Of a stretch of 64,000 nt of DNA, positions 24,766 through 33,104 are shown piece by piece. Both the position numbers and the translations under genes were made by a program. The notes below the pieces were generated by a model. The model did not search any database. It was not told the DNA's origin and worked only from the letters and a program-made list of their open reading frames with translations. Positions within the stretch are counted from its first letter, which is position 1; each line of letters opens with the position of its first letter. The stretch lies in NCBI RefSeq assembly GCF_010983895.1, contig NZ_CP048836.1, forward strand, positions 4,092,001 through 4,156,000. Direction: 5' to 3'. The stretch comes from Nitrogeniibacter mangrovi. Its GTDB lineage: Bacteria; Pseudomonadota; Gammaproteobacteria; Burkholderiales; Rhodocyclaceae.

Positions 24766-25722
24766 TCACTGAAACAGGGCACCCACGCTCTCGCCGCTGT
24801 GGATGCGCTCGATGGCCGCCGCCAGCAGGGGGGCGACGGTGAGCACGGTGAGCTTGTCCAGGTGCTTGTCCTCGTCGATGCGGCAGGTGTTGGTGACGAC
24901 GATGGACTCGATCGCCGATTCGCGCAGGCGCTCGATGGCCGGGCCACAGAGCACGCCGTGCACCGCCCCGGCGTGGATGCTGCGCGCGCCCGCCGCGCGC
25001 AGGGTGTCGACGGTGGACACCAGGGTGCCGCCGGTGGAGATCTCGTCCTCGAAGATCACCACGTCCTTGCCGCGCACCTCGCCCACCACCTGGCCCTGCT
25101 TGACCTGGGTGTCGCTCACGCGGCGCTTGTCGATGATGGCCATGGGAATGCCGAGGCGCTCGGAGAAGCGACCGACCCGCTTGGCGCCCCCCGCGTCGGT
25201 GGCCACCGCGACCATGTTCGACAGGTCGTAGTGCTCGCGGAAATGATTGGCGATGGTGGGGATGGCGGTGAGGTGATCGACCGGAATGCTGAAGAAGCCG
25301 TGCACCTGGTCGGCGTGCAGATCCATCGTGAGCACCCGGTCGGCGCCGGCCGTCTGCAGCATGTCGGCCACCAGGCGCCCGGTGATCGAGATGCGCGGGG
25401 CGTCCTTCTTGTCGGAGCGCGCATAGGAATAGTAGGGCACGACCGCCGTCACCCGCCGCGCGGAGGCGCTGCGCAGCGCATCGAGGGTGATCATGAGCTC
25501 CATGATGTGGTCGCTGACCGGCTCGGTGAACGACTGCACCACGAACACGTCGCGCTCGCGCACGTTGGCCTGAACCTGCACATGCAGGTTGTCGTTGGAG
25601 AAACGGGAGATCTCCAGCGGGCTGACGGGAATGTCGAGGATGCGGCCGATTTCGGCGGCCAGCGCGCGGTTGGAACCGCAGGCGAAGACTTGCAGGGCGT
25701 CCTTCATGGCGAACTCGGGCAT
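24766..25722 (-). CDS. prs: ribose-phosphate diphosphokinase (PRPP synthetase) family
   Basis: A 318-residue protein with the PRPP synthetase signatures: RFSNDNLHVQVQANVRERDVFVVQSF near residues 40-65, VVPYYSYARSDKKDAPRISI near 93-112, TMDLHADQVHGFFSIPVDHL, and the pyrophosphate/ribose-binding loop VVIFEDEISTGGT near 222-234. The enzyme makes PRPP from ribose 5-phosphate and ATP. Several positions (DKKD for DRKP, EDEISTGGT for DDIIDTAGT) differ from the main housekeeping enzyme, so this may be a second, divergent paralogue. Upstream is the cytochrome c4 gene. Confidence 0.85.
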   Translation of the reverse strand: MPEFAMKDALQVFACGSNRALAAEIGRILDIPVSPLEISRFSNDNLHVQVQANVRERDVFVVQSFTEPVSDHIMELMITLDALRSASARRVTAVVPYYSYARSDKKDAPRISITGRLVADMLQTAGADRVLTMDLHADQVHGFFSIPVDHLTAIPTIANHFREHYDLSNMVAVATDAGGAKRVGRFSERLGIPMAIIDKRRVSDTQVKQGQVVGEVRGKDVVIFEDEISTGGTLVSTVDTLRAAGARSIHAGAVHGVLCGPAIERLRESAIESIVVTNTCRIDEDKHLDKLTVLTVAPLLAAAIERIHSGESVGALFQ

Positions 25723-25806
25723 GCTCTGGATGGAGAAACAAATTGTAAACGCCCGGCCCGCCGCGGTGGGCCGATCGGGGAAATTGTCCCTTGAAGGGTG
25801 AGCGCC

Positions 25807-26448
25807 TCAGCGCAGGGTGCGCAGGTACTGGATGACCGGTTCGATGCGTTCCTCGCCGAGCTTGGTGACCTGGGCGGTCATCGGCGCATAGAAGCGTTCC
25901 CCCGAGAGGGTGAGGTAGCGCATCAGGCTGGTGCGCAGGTACTTGGGCTGCTGGCCCGCCAGGCGCGGCGCCGTGGCGGTGCCGTGGGCATCAGCCCCAT
26001 GGCAGCGGGCGCACAACTGGGCGAAGGCGGCCTTGCCGGTCGCCACCTGCCCGGGATCGCCGGAAACCCCCGCCGGCGCCCCACGGGTGGCGAAGAACAG
26101 CACCAGCTCGGCGCGCTCCTGCGGCGACAGCGCCCGCATCAGCCCTTCCATGAAGGGCGCCTTGCGCGCGCCGGTGATGAACGCGTTCATCTGCTTGAGC
26201 AGGTATTCGGGGTGCTGGGCGGCCAGGTTGGGCACGTCAGGGATGTTGCTCACGCCGCTCTGGCCGTGGCAGTTGGCGCAGAAGGTGGCGTTGCGCGCGC
26301 CGTTGTCGATGGCCTTGTCACGCGCCACCGGATCCGCCGAGAGGGTCGCGAGTACCTGCGCGGCCTCGCCCGGCCCCGCCTGGGCGGCCATCGGCACCAG
26401 GGCACACAACAAACCGAAAACCACGGTGGTCAGAGGCCGGCGGAACAT
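25807..26448 (-). CDS. diheme cytochrome c4 family protein
   Basis: A 213-residue exported protein (signal MFRRPLTTVVFGLLCALVPMAAQA). It has two c-type heme sites: C57-A-N-C60-H61 and C146-A-R-C149-H150, each followed by a C-terminal Met ligand region (FMEGLMRALS; FYAPMTAQV). Two cytochrome domains of about 85 residues in tandem match cytochrome c4, a periplasmic electron carrier to terminal oxidases. It is divergent from the marR-like gene. Confidence 0.9.
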   Translation of the reverse strand: MFRRPLTTVVFGLLCALVPMAAQAGPGEAAQVLATLSADPVARDKAIDNGARNATFCANCHGQSGVSNIPDVPNLAAQHPEYLLKQMNAFITGARKAPFMEGLMRALSPQERAELVLFFATRGAPAGVSGDPGQVATGKAAFAQLCARCHGADAHGTATAPRLAGQQPKYLRTSLMRYLTLSGERFYAPMTAQVTKLGEERIEPVIQYLRTLR

Positions 26449-26597
26449 CTCGATTCTCCCTCATCGCGTGCGCGCAACAATTGTTACAAGGTGTAAACGG
26501 CCTCGCGCACGCGGACTTGAGCGATCACGACGCCAGACGGCGCCCCATCGGGCCACGGCCGACGAGCGGTCATCGAGCCGCTGATGATTCTCACCAG

Positions 26598-26617
26598 ATA
26601 GCTTGCTAGAAAGCTAT
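26598..26617. promoter_or_regulatory. MarR-type operator
   Basis: ATAGCTT (26598-26604) and AAGCTAT (26611-26617) form a perfect inverted repeat with a 6-base spacer in an AT-rich stretch 21-40 bases before the marR-like start. MarR regulators commonly bind such palindromes over their own promoter. Confidence 0.6.
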
Positions 26618-26637
26618 TTAGATGCTAACTTGACGCC

Positions 26638-27141
26638 ATGAGCCGACCCTGCCGAACCCGTTGCGAAGACATGCTTCGCCAGACCGCCGAGAGCTTTCCC
26701 GAGATCAACACGCCGGGCATGCGCCTGATCGCGCGCATCTTCCGCCTGCGCGATCTCATCTTCGAGAACGCCCAGCGCGAGATGGCGCGCTTCGACCTGT
26801 CCGCCGCCGAATACTCGGTGCTGGCGACCCTGCGCAAGACCCCCGCACCCCATGCCCTGCGCCCGTCCGACATCTACAAGGGCATGCTGCTGAGCTCGGG
26901 CGGCCTGACCAAGGTGCTCAAGTCGCTCGAGCAGCGCGAGCTGATCGAGCGGACCGACGACCCCGACGACCGGCGCGGCAGCATCGTGCACCTCACCGAC
27001 ACCGGCATCGCCTTCGCCGAAGACGCGATGCGGGCCGTCATCGGCAGCGACATCGCGCTGCTGCGCCGGGTCGCCGACGCCGACACCGTCGATGCCTTGT
27101 CCGAATCCCTCCAACCCTTCACCGAGGCGCTCGACCGATGA
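26638..27141 (+). CDS. MarR-family transcriptional regulator
   Basis: A 167-residue regulator with the winged-helix core: FDLSAAEYSVLATLRK, RPSDIYKGMLLSSGGLTKVLKSLEQRELIER (recognition helix), and the wing DPDDRRGSIVHLTDTG. It probably represses itself and the adjoining MFS exporter through the palindrome just upstream. Its stop overlaps the MFS start (ATGA), so the two genes form a typical MarR-controlled efflux operon. Confidence 0.92.
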   Translation: MSRPCRTRCEDMLRQTAESFPEINTPGMRLIARIFRLRDLIFENAQREMARFDLSAAEYSVLATLRKTPAPHALRPSDIYKGMLLSSGGLTKVLKSLEQRELIERTDDPDDRRGSIVHLTDTGIAFAEDAMRAVIGSDIALLRRVADADTVDALSESLQPFTEALDR

Positions 27142-28361
27142 ATCCCCTTGCCGCCGACCGTGCCGGGCGCATGCACTTCTACGAATTCGTGGCCTTCATC
27201 GCCGCGTGCATGGCGCTCAACGCGCTGGCCATCGACGTGATGCTGCCGGCGATGCCCGAGCTCAACGCCGACTTCTTCCTCAGCGACCCCAACCAGAGCC
27301 AGGCGGTCATCGCCCTCTATCTGGTGGGCATGGGCGCCTCGCAGCTGTTCTACGGCCCCCTGTCCGACCGTTTCGGCCGCCGGCCGGTGCTCATCGGCGG
27401 CCTCGCGCTGTTCTCGCTCGCCGGCCTGCTCTCGGCCATGACCCAGAGCTTCGCCATGCTGCTGGCGGCCCGCTTCGTCCAGGGCCTGGGCGCCGGTGCG
27501 CCGCGGGTGATCGCGGTGTCGCTGGCGCGGGACACCTACTCCGGCGCGCAGATGGGCCGGGTCATGTCGCTGGTGATGATGGTGTTCATGGCGGTGCCGA
27601 TCCTGGCCCCGTCCATCGGCCAGCTGATCCTGCTGGTGGCCCCGTGGCGCTGGGCCTTCGGCGCCCTGGTGGTGGGCGGCGGCCTGATGCTGGCGTGGAC
27701 GCTCTACCGGCTCGAGGAGACGCTGCCGGTCCACCGCCGCCGGCCGATGTCGCCGGCCGCCGTGTTCGAGGGCTTCCGCATCGCCGTCACCACCCGCACC
27801 ACGCTCGGCTACATGCTGGCGATGGGGCTGGTGCTGGGCGCGCACATGGGCTTCGTGATCTCGGCCCAGCGCATCTTCATGGACGTGTTCAATGCCGGCC
27901 AGCGCTTCTCGCTGCTGTTCGCGCTGGTGGCCCTGGCCATGTCGGTGGCGGCGTTCACCAACTCGCGCCTGGTGGTGCGCTTCGGCATGCGCCGCCTGGC
28001 CATCCTCGGCCTGGGCGCGCTGATTGTGCTCAACCTCGCCCACCTGGCGCTGGTGTGGCGTCACGGCGAATCGCTGCCCCTGTTCCTGCTCATGCAGGCC
28101 GGCAGCATGTTCATGTTCGGTTTCCTCGGCGCCAACCTGAACACCCTGGCCATGGAGAAGGTGGGCCACGTGGCCGGCACCGCCTCGTCGCTGATCGGTT
28201 TCTTCACCACGGTGAGCGGCGCGGTGCTCGGCTTCGTCGTCGGCCAGTGCTTCGACGGCAGCGTGGTGCCGCTGACCAGCGCCTACGTGGTGCTCGGGCT
28301 CGGTGCGCTGGCCATCGTCATGGTGACCGAACGCCCGGCGGCGGCGCTGCCGGCCGCCTGA
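27138..28361 (+). CDS. MFS transporter, Bcr/CflA type
   Basis: A 407-residue carrier with twelve hydrophobic helices. The MFS signature GPLSDRFGRRPVLIGG is in loop 2-3 and the helix-1 motif DVMLPAMPEL is typical of Bcr/CflA drug exporters. RFVQGLGAGAPRVIAVSLARD in helix 4-5 supports this. It is translationally coupled to the MarR gene and probably exports the compound sensed by that regulator. Confidence 0.9.
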   Translation: MNPLAADRAGRMHFYEFVAFIAACMALNALAIDVMLPAMPELNADFFLSDPNQSQAVIALYLVGMGASQLFYGPLSDRFGRRPVLIGGLALFSLAGLLSAMTQSFAMLLAARFVQGLGAGAPRVIAVSLARDTYSGAQMGRVMSLVMMVFMAVPILAPSIGQLILLVAPWRWAFGALVVGGGLMLAWTLYRLEETLPVHRRRPMSPAAVFEGFRIAVTTRTTLGYMLAMGLVLGAHMGFVISAQRIFMDVFNAGQRFSLLFALVALAMSVAAFTNSRLVVRFGMRRLAILGLGALIVLNLAHLALVWRHGESLPLFLLMQAGSMFMFGFLGANLNTLAMEKVGHVAGTASSLIGFFTTVSGAVLGFVVGQCFDGSVVPLTSAYVVLGLGALAIVMVTERPAAALPAA

Positions 28362-28364
28362 GGC

Positions 28365-29570
28365 TCAGTAGAGCAACAACGGGCGCGTCGACTCGCGCCA
28401 GGCCGCCTCGTCGGGGCGGGCGAGGGCGTCCAGGTCTTCGGGGGCGGCGTCGGCGGCGTCCACCCACTCGCGCAGCTGCGGACCACCGTTGATCAGGTCG
28501 ATGGCGAGGCGCTCGAACTCGTATTCGTAGGGAAAATCCCGCCACAGCGGATAGTCCGGCCACAACCGGCGGATGGCCTTGAAGGCCAGCGCCTGCAGGC
28601 GCCAGGGGTGGAACGCGGTGTGCTGGTAGTGACCCGCCGCCTCCACATGGATCTGCACCCCGTGGCACAGCTGCCCGGCGTGCTTGTGGAAGGTGGGCTC
28701 GAACGCGCACTCGCGCAGCACGCAGCCGCCCAGCCACTGCGGCGCCAGCTCGCGCAGGGTGCGGACGAGGGCGCGCGTGTCGATATCGGGCGCGCCGAAC
28801 AGCTCCAGCGGGCGGGTGGTGCCGCGCCCCTCCGACAGCGTCGTGCCCTCGAGCATCACCGTGCCGGCGTAGCAGCGCGCCATCGACAGATTGGGCGCGT
28901 TGGGGCTGGGATTGATCCAGGCCCTCTCGCCCAGCGGCCAGCCGAAGCCGGGCGCCGCGCCCGGATGCCAGCCGCTCATGGCGATCACCTCGCAGTCCAC
29001 GTCGAGCCCGAATTCGCGCACGAACCAGAGGGCCATCTCGCCCAGGGTCAGGCCATGGCGCATGGGCATGGGGCCGGCACCGACGAAGCTCTCCCAGCCG
29101 TCGCGCAGGCTCAGGCCCTCCACCGGCCGGCCTGCCGGGTTGGGGCGGTCGAGCACCCACACCGACTTGCCGTGCGCCGCCGCCGCCTCGAGCACGTAGC
29201 GCAGGGTGGTGACGAAGGTGTAGATGCGGCAGCCCAGGTCCTGCAGGTCCACCAGCAGCACGTCGAAGCTGTCCATCATGGCGTCGGTGGGGCGGCGCAC
29301 CTCGCCGTAGAGGCTGAACACCGGGATGCCGAGGCGCGCGTCGGTCTCGTCGGGCGATTCGACCATGTTGTCCTGCTTGTCGCCGCGCAGGCCGTGTTGC
29401 GGGCCGAAGGCCGCGGTCAGCTCGATGTCGGGCAGCTGCGCCAGCGCGTCGAGGCTGTGGGTGAGGTCGGCGGTGGTCGAGGCCGGATGGGCGAGCAGGG
29501 CCACGCGCTTGCCCGACAGCGGCCGGCGCAGCGCCGCATCCTCGATGAGGCGGTCGATACCGAATTTCAT
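28365..29570 (-). CDS. DUF1343 protein, NamZ-like exo-beta-N-acetylmuramidase
   Basis: A 401-residue protein of the DUF1343 family: RVALLAHPASTTADLTHSLDAL, AAFGPQHGLRGDKQDNM, VFSLYGEVRRPTDAMM, DVLLVDLQDLGCRIYTF and VLDRPNPAGRP all lie in the first 160 residues. The family includes NamZ, which removes terminal N-acetylmuramic acid from peptidoglycan fragments. No signal peptide is seen, so it may act in cell-wall recycling in the cytoplasm. The start overlaps the stop of the upstream DOMON-like gene (ATGA). Confidence 0.85.
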   Translation of the reverse strand: MKFGIDRLIEDAALRRPLSGKRVALLAHPASTTADLTHSLDALAQLPDIELTAAFGPQHGLRGDKQDNMVESPDETDARLGIPVFSLYGEVRRPTDAMMDSFDVLLVDLQDLGCRIYTFVTTLRYVLEAAAAHGKSVWVLDRPNPAGRPVEGLSLRDGWESFVGAGPMPMRHGLTLGEMALWFVREFGLDVDCEVIAMSGWHPGAAPGFGWPLGERAWINPSPNAPNLSMARCYAGTVMLEGTTLSEGRGTTRPLELFGAPDIDTRALVRTLRELAPQWLGGCVLRECAFEPTFHKHAGQLCHGVQIHVEAAGHYQHTAFHPWRLQALAFKAIRRLWPDYPLWRDFPYEYEFERLAIDLINGGPQLREWVDAADAAPEDLDALARPDEAAWRESTRPLLLY

Positions 29571-30121
29571 GCCACTCCATCCTCCGAGAACATCAGCGCG
29601 AACCCGTCGCGATGATGAAAATCCGGGTGCGCCAGCGGATGGCGCACCGCCCAGTACGACAGCGCCCCGGCCCGGTCCTCCAGCACGCAGGTGACCGACA
29701 GGCACCCCGCGGCCGGCAGCAGGGCGCCGTCGAGGGTGACGCTCAGCCGGTGGACACCCGCATCCTGACCGAAGGCGATGGCCGGCCGCCATGGCGGGTT
29801 TCCCTGAGTGGCGCGGCGCTCGCGATAGCGGTCGAAGGCGTACGCGGCCCACTGGCCGGACGGCGCGCAGTTGAACTCGATGTAGCCGGGTGCGTCGGGG
29901 GCGGCCACGAAGGCCTCGCAGCAGCTGTGCTGCCACAGCCCGTCGGCCGGGCCGGGCGACGCCGGCGGCGGCATCCGCAGCACCGCGGCCGGATCCCGCA
30001 GGCGATAAGCGAGCCTCAGCGCGCCGTCGGGCGCCCGCGCGACATCCACCTCGACGCCCACGCCCGGAGGCGCCGGCACGGCGGGATGGGGCACGAGACG
30101 GACGGAACGATCGGAACACAT
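29567..30121 (-). CDS. DOMON-like domain protein
   Basis: About 184 residues from ATG 30119-30121; a TTG six codons earlier is also possible. Features are DGLWQHSCCEAFVAAPDAPGYIEFNCAPSGQWAAYAFDRYRERR in the middle and LSVTCVLEDRAGALSYWAVRHPLAHPDFHHRDGF at the end. This pattern is typical of DOMON-like proteins paired with DUF1343 genes. Members bind sugar or heme in a beta-sandwich. There is no signal peptide. It is coupled to the NamZ-like gene. Confidence 0.75.
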   Translation of the reverse strand: MCSDRSVRLVPHPAVPAPPGVGVEVDVARAPDGALRLAYRLRDPAAVLRMPPPASPGPADGLWQHSCCEAFVAAPDAPGYIEFNCAPSGQWAAYAFDRYRERRATQGNPPWRPAIAFGQDAGVHRLSVTLDGALLPAAGCLSVTCVLEDRAGALSYWAVRHPLAHPDFHHRDGFALMFSEDGVA

Positions 30122-30212
30122 GCGAGGACACGGCGGCAAACGGGCCGCCAGTGTAGCGCGGACGCTGCGCTCCGGCGCGCGCTGGCGACGGCGCCGGAGG
30201 GGCTGCCGCCGC

Positions 30213-30518
30213 TCAGATCACCGATTCGAACAGCTCCAGCTGCGGCGGCCCCAGGTACAGGTCGCGCGAGCTCTTGCCGGCGTTGGCATGGGCCGCGCGG
30301 AAGGCCTCGGACTGGGTCCAGGCCTCGAAGTCGGCCTCGGAGGCCCATTCGGTGAAGGACGAGAACAGGGTGTACTCGTCGCTGCTCGCGCCGCGCAGCA
30401 GATGGAAGCGGACGAAGCCGGGCACATCGGCCAGATGGCTGTCGCGCTCGCGCCACATCTGCACGAATTCGTCTTCTTTTCCGCGGGCGATGCGGAAACG
30501 GTTCATGGCCAGGTACAT
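30213..30518 (-). CDS. antibiotic biosynthesis monooxygenase (ABM) domain protein
   Basis: A 101-residue ferredoxin-fold protein: MNRFRIARGKEDEFVQMWRERDSHL, PGFVRFHLLRGASSDEYTLFSSFTEWASEADFEAWTQS, and EAFRAAHANAG. These are the hallmarks of ABM/heme-degrading dimeric monooxygenase-like proteins. It lacks clear catalytic residues for a named reaction. TGGAG lies before the ATG. It stands alone between the DOMON-like gene and the GntR gene. Confidence 0.85.
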   Translation of the reverse strand: MYLAMNRFRIARGKEDEFVQMWRERDSHLADVPGFVRFHLLRGASSDEYTLFSSFTEWASEADFEAWTQSEAFRAAHANAGKSSRDLYLGPPQLELFESVI

Positions 30519-30624
30519 GGGGGTGCTCCAGGGGAAAAACGGTCGGATTCATTCTATGACCGAAAGGTTTCCGATGGGTGCCGCACCGGCATCGCGACGC
30601 CTGGCCGCGCCACGCCCGCGAAGC

Positions 30625-31308
30625 TCAGGCCGCGTCGGAGGTCTGCAGCGCCTGCAGGGACGCCACCAGATCGGCGAAGCGCTCGCCCTGCACCACCACG
30701 TGGCGCTGGAGGGTGTCCGCGGCACCCTCGCTGTCGCCATGGACGATGCGATCGACGATGGCCTGGTGCTCCGAGTACGACGTATTCATGCGATTGCGCA
30801 CGCGCAGCTGCAGACGGCGGTAGGGGCGCAGGCGCCGGTGCAGGGCGTCGGCCTGCTCGGCCAGGAAGCCGTTGTGGCTGGCCTGATAGATGTGCTGGTG
30901 GAAGACCTCGTTGAGGCGGTAGTAGGCGTCCGGATCCTCGGCGTCGCGCGCCGCCTCGCAGGCCCGGTGCGCCGCGAGCAGCTCGGCCTGTTCCGCCGGC
31001 GTGATGCGGCGGGCCGCCAGGCGCCCGCACATGGCCTCCAGCTCCGCCATGACCTCGAACATCTCGCACAGGCGGGTGGGGCTCACCTTGGCGACGATGG
31101 CGCCACGGCGCGGGCGCATCTCGATCATGCCCGCCGAGGCCAGGTGGATCAGCGCTTCGCGGATGGGCGTGCGCGAGACGCGGAATTCATCGGCCAGGTC
31201 CTGCTCGTCCAGGCGCATGCCCGGGTGGTACTGGCCGGTCACGATGCGCTCTTCGATCTCCTCGACCAGCTGCTCGGAGCGCCGCAGCGGGGGCACGGTA
31301 TCACTCAT
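30625..31308 (-). CDS. GntR/FCD-family regulator of the malonate cluster
   Basis: A 227-residue regulator. The N-terminal GntR winged helix is EIEERIVTGQYHPGMRLDEQDLADEFRVSRTPIREALIHLASAGMIEM. The C-terminal FCD domain contains LNEVFHQHIYQASHN and the HQAIVDRIVHGDSEGAADTLQRHV helix with metal-type His residues. It is divergent from the TRAP-mdc operon, and a TTGTATACAA palindrome, typical for this class, lies over the predicted TRAP promoter. It probably represses until malonate or malonyl-CoA is bound. The start has GGAGAG upstream; an earlier in-frame start is ignored. Confidence 0.85.
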   Translation of the reverse strand: MSDTVPPLRRSEQLVEEIEERIVTGQYHPGMRLDEQDLADEFRVSRTPIREALIHLASAGMIEMRPRRGAIVAKVSPTRLCEMFEVMAELEAMCGRLAARRITPAEQAELLAAHRACEAARDAEDPDAYYRLNEVFHQHIYQASHNGFLAEQADALHRRLRPYRRLQLRVRNRMNTSYSEHQAIVDRIVHGDSEGAADTLQRHVVVQGERFADLVASLQALQTSDAA

Positions 31309-31355
31309 CTTTCTCTCCGATGATCGGATGTAACAGGAAACATTATACGCAAGTG

Positions 31356-31392
31356 TTGACAGTGCACACACTTAATCCTAGCTTGTATACAA
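31356..31392 (+). promoter_or_regulatory. promoter of TRAP-mdc operon with GntR operator
   Basis: TTGACA (31356-31361) is a perfect -35. Seventeen bases later TAGCTT (31379-31384) is a plausible -10. The perfect palindrome TTGTATACAA (31383-31392) overlaps the -10 and start site and fits the operator type of FCD-class GntR regulators, such as the divergent one here. Confidence 0.65.
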
Positions 31393-31492
31393 AACAACAA
31401 TCATTGCATTCATGAATTGAATTCATGGCCGGTTCTTCGGCGCCAGGAGGGGCGTCCCGGTCACGGACAACACCACCAGGAAGGAGACTCAA

Positions 31493-32518
31493 ATGACGAA
31501 GCAACCGTTCCGGGCACTCGTGTCCGCCCTCATCGGCGCCGCGTTCGTGGCCCTCGCACCGACGGCCCAGGCGGCCGACACCACGGTGCTCAAGCTGTCC
31601 CACCAGTTCCCCGCGTCGACCGGCGCCGACGGCGATTTCCGCGACCAGCTGGCCCGCAAGTTCGCCGCCGAAGTGGAGCAGAAGACCGGCGGCTCGCTGA
31701 AGATCGAGGTCTATCCGGGCAGCTCGCTGATGAAGACCAAGAGCCAGTTCAGCGCCCTGCGCAAGGGCACCCTGGACATGTCGGTGCTGCCGCTGGCCTA
31801 TGGCGGCGGTGAGGTCCCCGAGGTCACCCTCACCCTGATGCCGGCGCTGGTGCACAGCTACGAGCAGGGCCTGCGCTGGAAGACGGCGCCCATCGGCAAG
31901 GAACTGGACCGGATCCTCGAGTCGAAGGGCATCAAGATCGTCACCTGGGTGTGGCAGGCCGGCGGCATCGCCAGCCGCGACAAGCCCATCCTGGTGCCGG
32001 ATGACATGAAAGGCCTGAAAGTGCGCGGCGGTGCCCGCACCATGGACCAGATGATCAACGGTGCCGGCGGCTCGGCCACCAGCCTGCCCTCCAGCGAGAT
32101 CTACAGCGCCATGTCCACCGGCGTGCTCGACGCGGCGCTGACCTCCAGCACCTCGCTGATCAGCTACCGCCTCAACGAGGTCGCCAAGGCGGTCACCACC
32201 GCGCGCGGCAAGACCTTCTGGTTCATGTTCGAACCGGTGCTCATCTCCATGGACGCCTGGAACCGCCTCACCCCGGAACAGCAGAAGGTGGTGATGGAAG
32301 TGGGCGCCTCGCTCGAGCCGTTCGCGGTCGAGGGCGCCAAGCGTGACGACCAGCGCCTCGCCGAGGTCTATGCCGCCGGTGGCGCCAAGGTGGTGGACAT
32401 GGACGATGCGGCCTTCGCCAAGTGGGTGGCCATCGCCAAGGAAACCTCCTACAAGGAGTTCGCCAAGGACGTGAACAACGGCCAGGCCCTGATCGACATG
32501 GCCCAGGCGGTGAAGTGA
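31493..32518 (+). CDS. dctP: TRAP transporter substrate-binding protein (DctP family)
   Basis: A 341-residue periplasmic receptor with signal MTKQPFRALVSALIGAAFVALAPTAQA. DctP-family marks are LKLSHQFPASTGADGDFRDQLARKFAAEVEQKTGG, VWQAGGIASRDKPILVPDDMKGLKVRGG, and the conserved Arg region around residue 180 that clamps the substrate carboxylate. GGAAGGAG precedes the ATG. It is first in an operon with the two TRAP membrane subunits and the malonate decarboxylase genes, so malonate is the likely ligand. Confidence 0.9.
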   Translation: MTKQPFRALVSALIGAAFVALAPTAQAADTTVLKLSHQFPASTGADGDFRDQLARKFAAEVEQKTGGSLKIEVYPGSSLMKTKSQFSALRKGTLDMSVLPLAYGGGEVPEVTLTLMPALVHSYEQGLRWKTAPIGKELDRILESKGIKIVTWVWQAGGIASRDKPILVPDDMKGLKVRGGARTMDQMINGAGGSATSLPSSEIYSAMSTGVLDAALTSSTSLISYRLNEVAKAVTTARGKTFWFMFEPVLISMDAWNRLTPEQQKVVMEVGASLEPFAVEGAKRDDQRLAEVYAAGGAKVVDMDDAAFAKWVAIAKETSYKEFAKDVNNGQALIDMAQAVK

Positions 32519-32519
32519 C

Positions 32520-33104
32520 ATGAGTGTCGCCACCCACTCCACGGCCGGGCACCGGCCGGCGGAGTCGGGTGGCCGGTCGGCCTGGCGCCTTTTCGCCCAG
32601 ACCGTGAAGGGCTTCAACGTCCTGACCGGCTACCTGTCTGCCGTCATCGTCGTGATCACCTCACTGATCGTGTGCTACGGCGTGTTCATGCGCTACTTCA
32701 TGGACTCGCCCATCGACTGGGGGCTGGAGCTGTCGATCTTCCTGCTCATCATCGCCACCTTCATGAGCGCCGCCTACACCCAGCTGCAGCGCGGCCACGT
32801 GAGCATCGAGATCTTCGAGCACCTGCTCTCGGAACGCGCCAATCGCTGGCGCTTCCTGATCGGCGATGCCTTGTCGTTGATCTTCTGTGCCTTTCTGGCG
32901 TGGAACGCCTGGCACTTCTTCCTCGAAGCCTTCAATGACGGCCGCGTCACCGACAGCACCTGGGCCCCGAAGCTGTGGGTGCCCTACCTGTCCATGGCCG
33001 TCGGCAGCACCGCGCTGAGCCTGCAATTGCTGGTGCAGATCGTCGACGCGCTGGTCGGCTGGAAAGGCCGGCCCCACGCCACGGGCCCGGAGTGGAGGGA
33101 ATAA
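32520..33104 (+). CDS. dctQ: TRAP transporter small permease (DctQ family)
   Basis: A 194-residue membrane protein with four helices: IVVITSLIVCYGVFMRYF, the LELSIFLLIIATFMSAAY segment, GDALSLIFCAFLAWNAWHFF, and the VPYLSMAVGSTALSLQLLVQ segment. The MRYF-W-E pattern is standard for the Q subunit that partners the large M subunit. It starts one base after dctP and overlaps dctM by one base. Confidence 0.9.
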   Translation: MSVATHSTAGHRPAESGGRSAWRLFAQTVKGFNVLTGYLSAVIVVITSLIVCYGVFMRYFMDSPIDWGLELSIFLLIIATFMSAAYTQLQRGHVSIEIFEHLLSERANRWRFLIGDALSLIFCAFLAWNAWHFFLEAFNDGRVTDSTWAPKLWVPYLSMAVGSTALSLQLLVQIVDALVGWKGRPHATGPEWRE

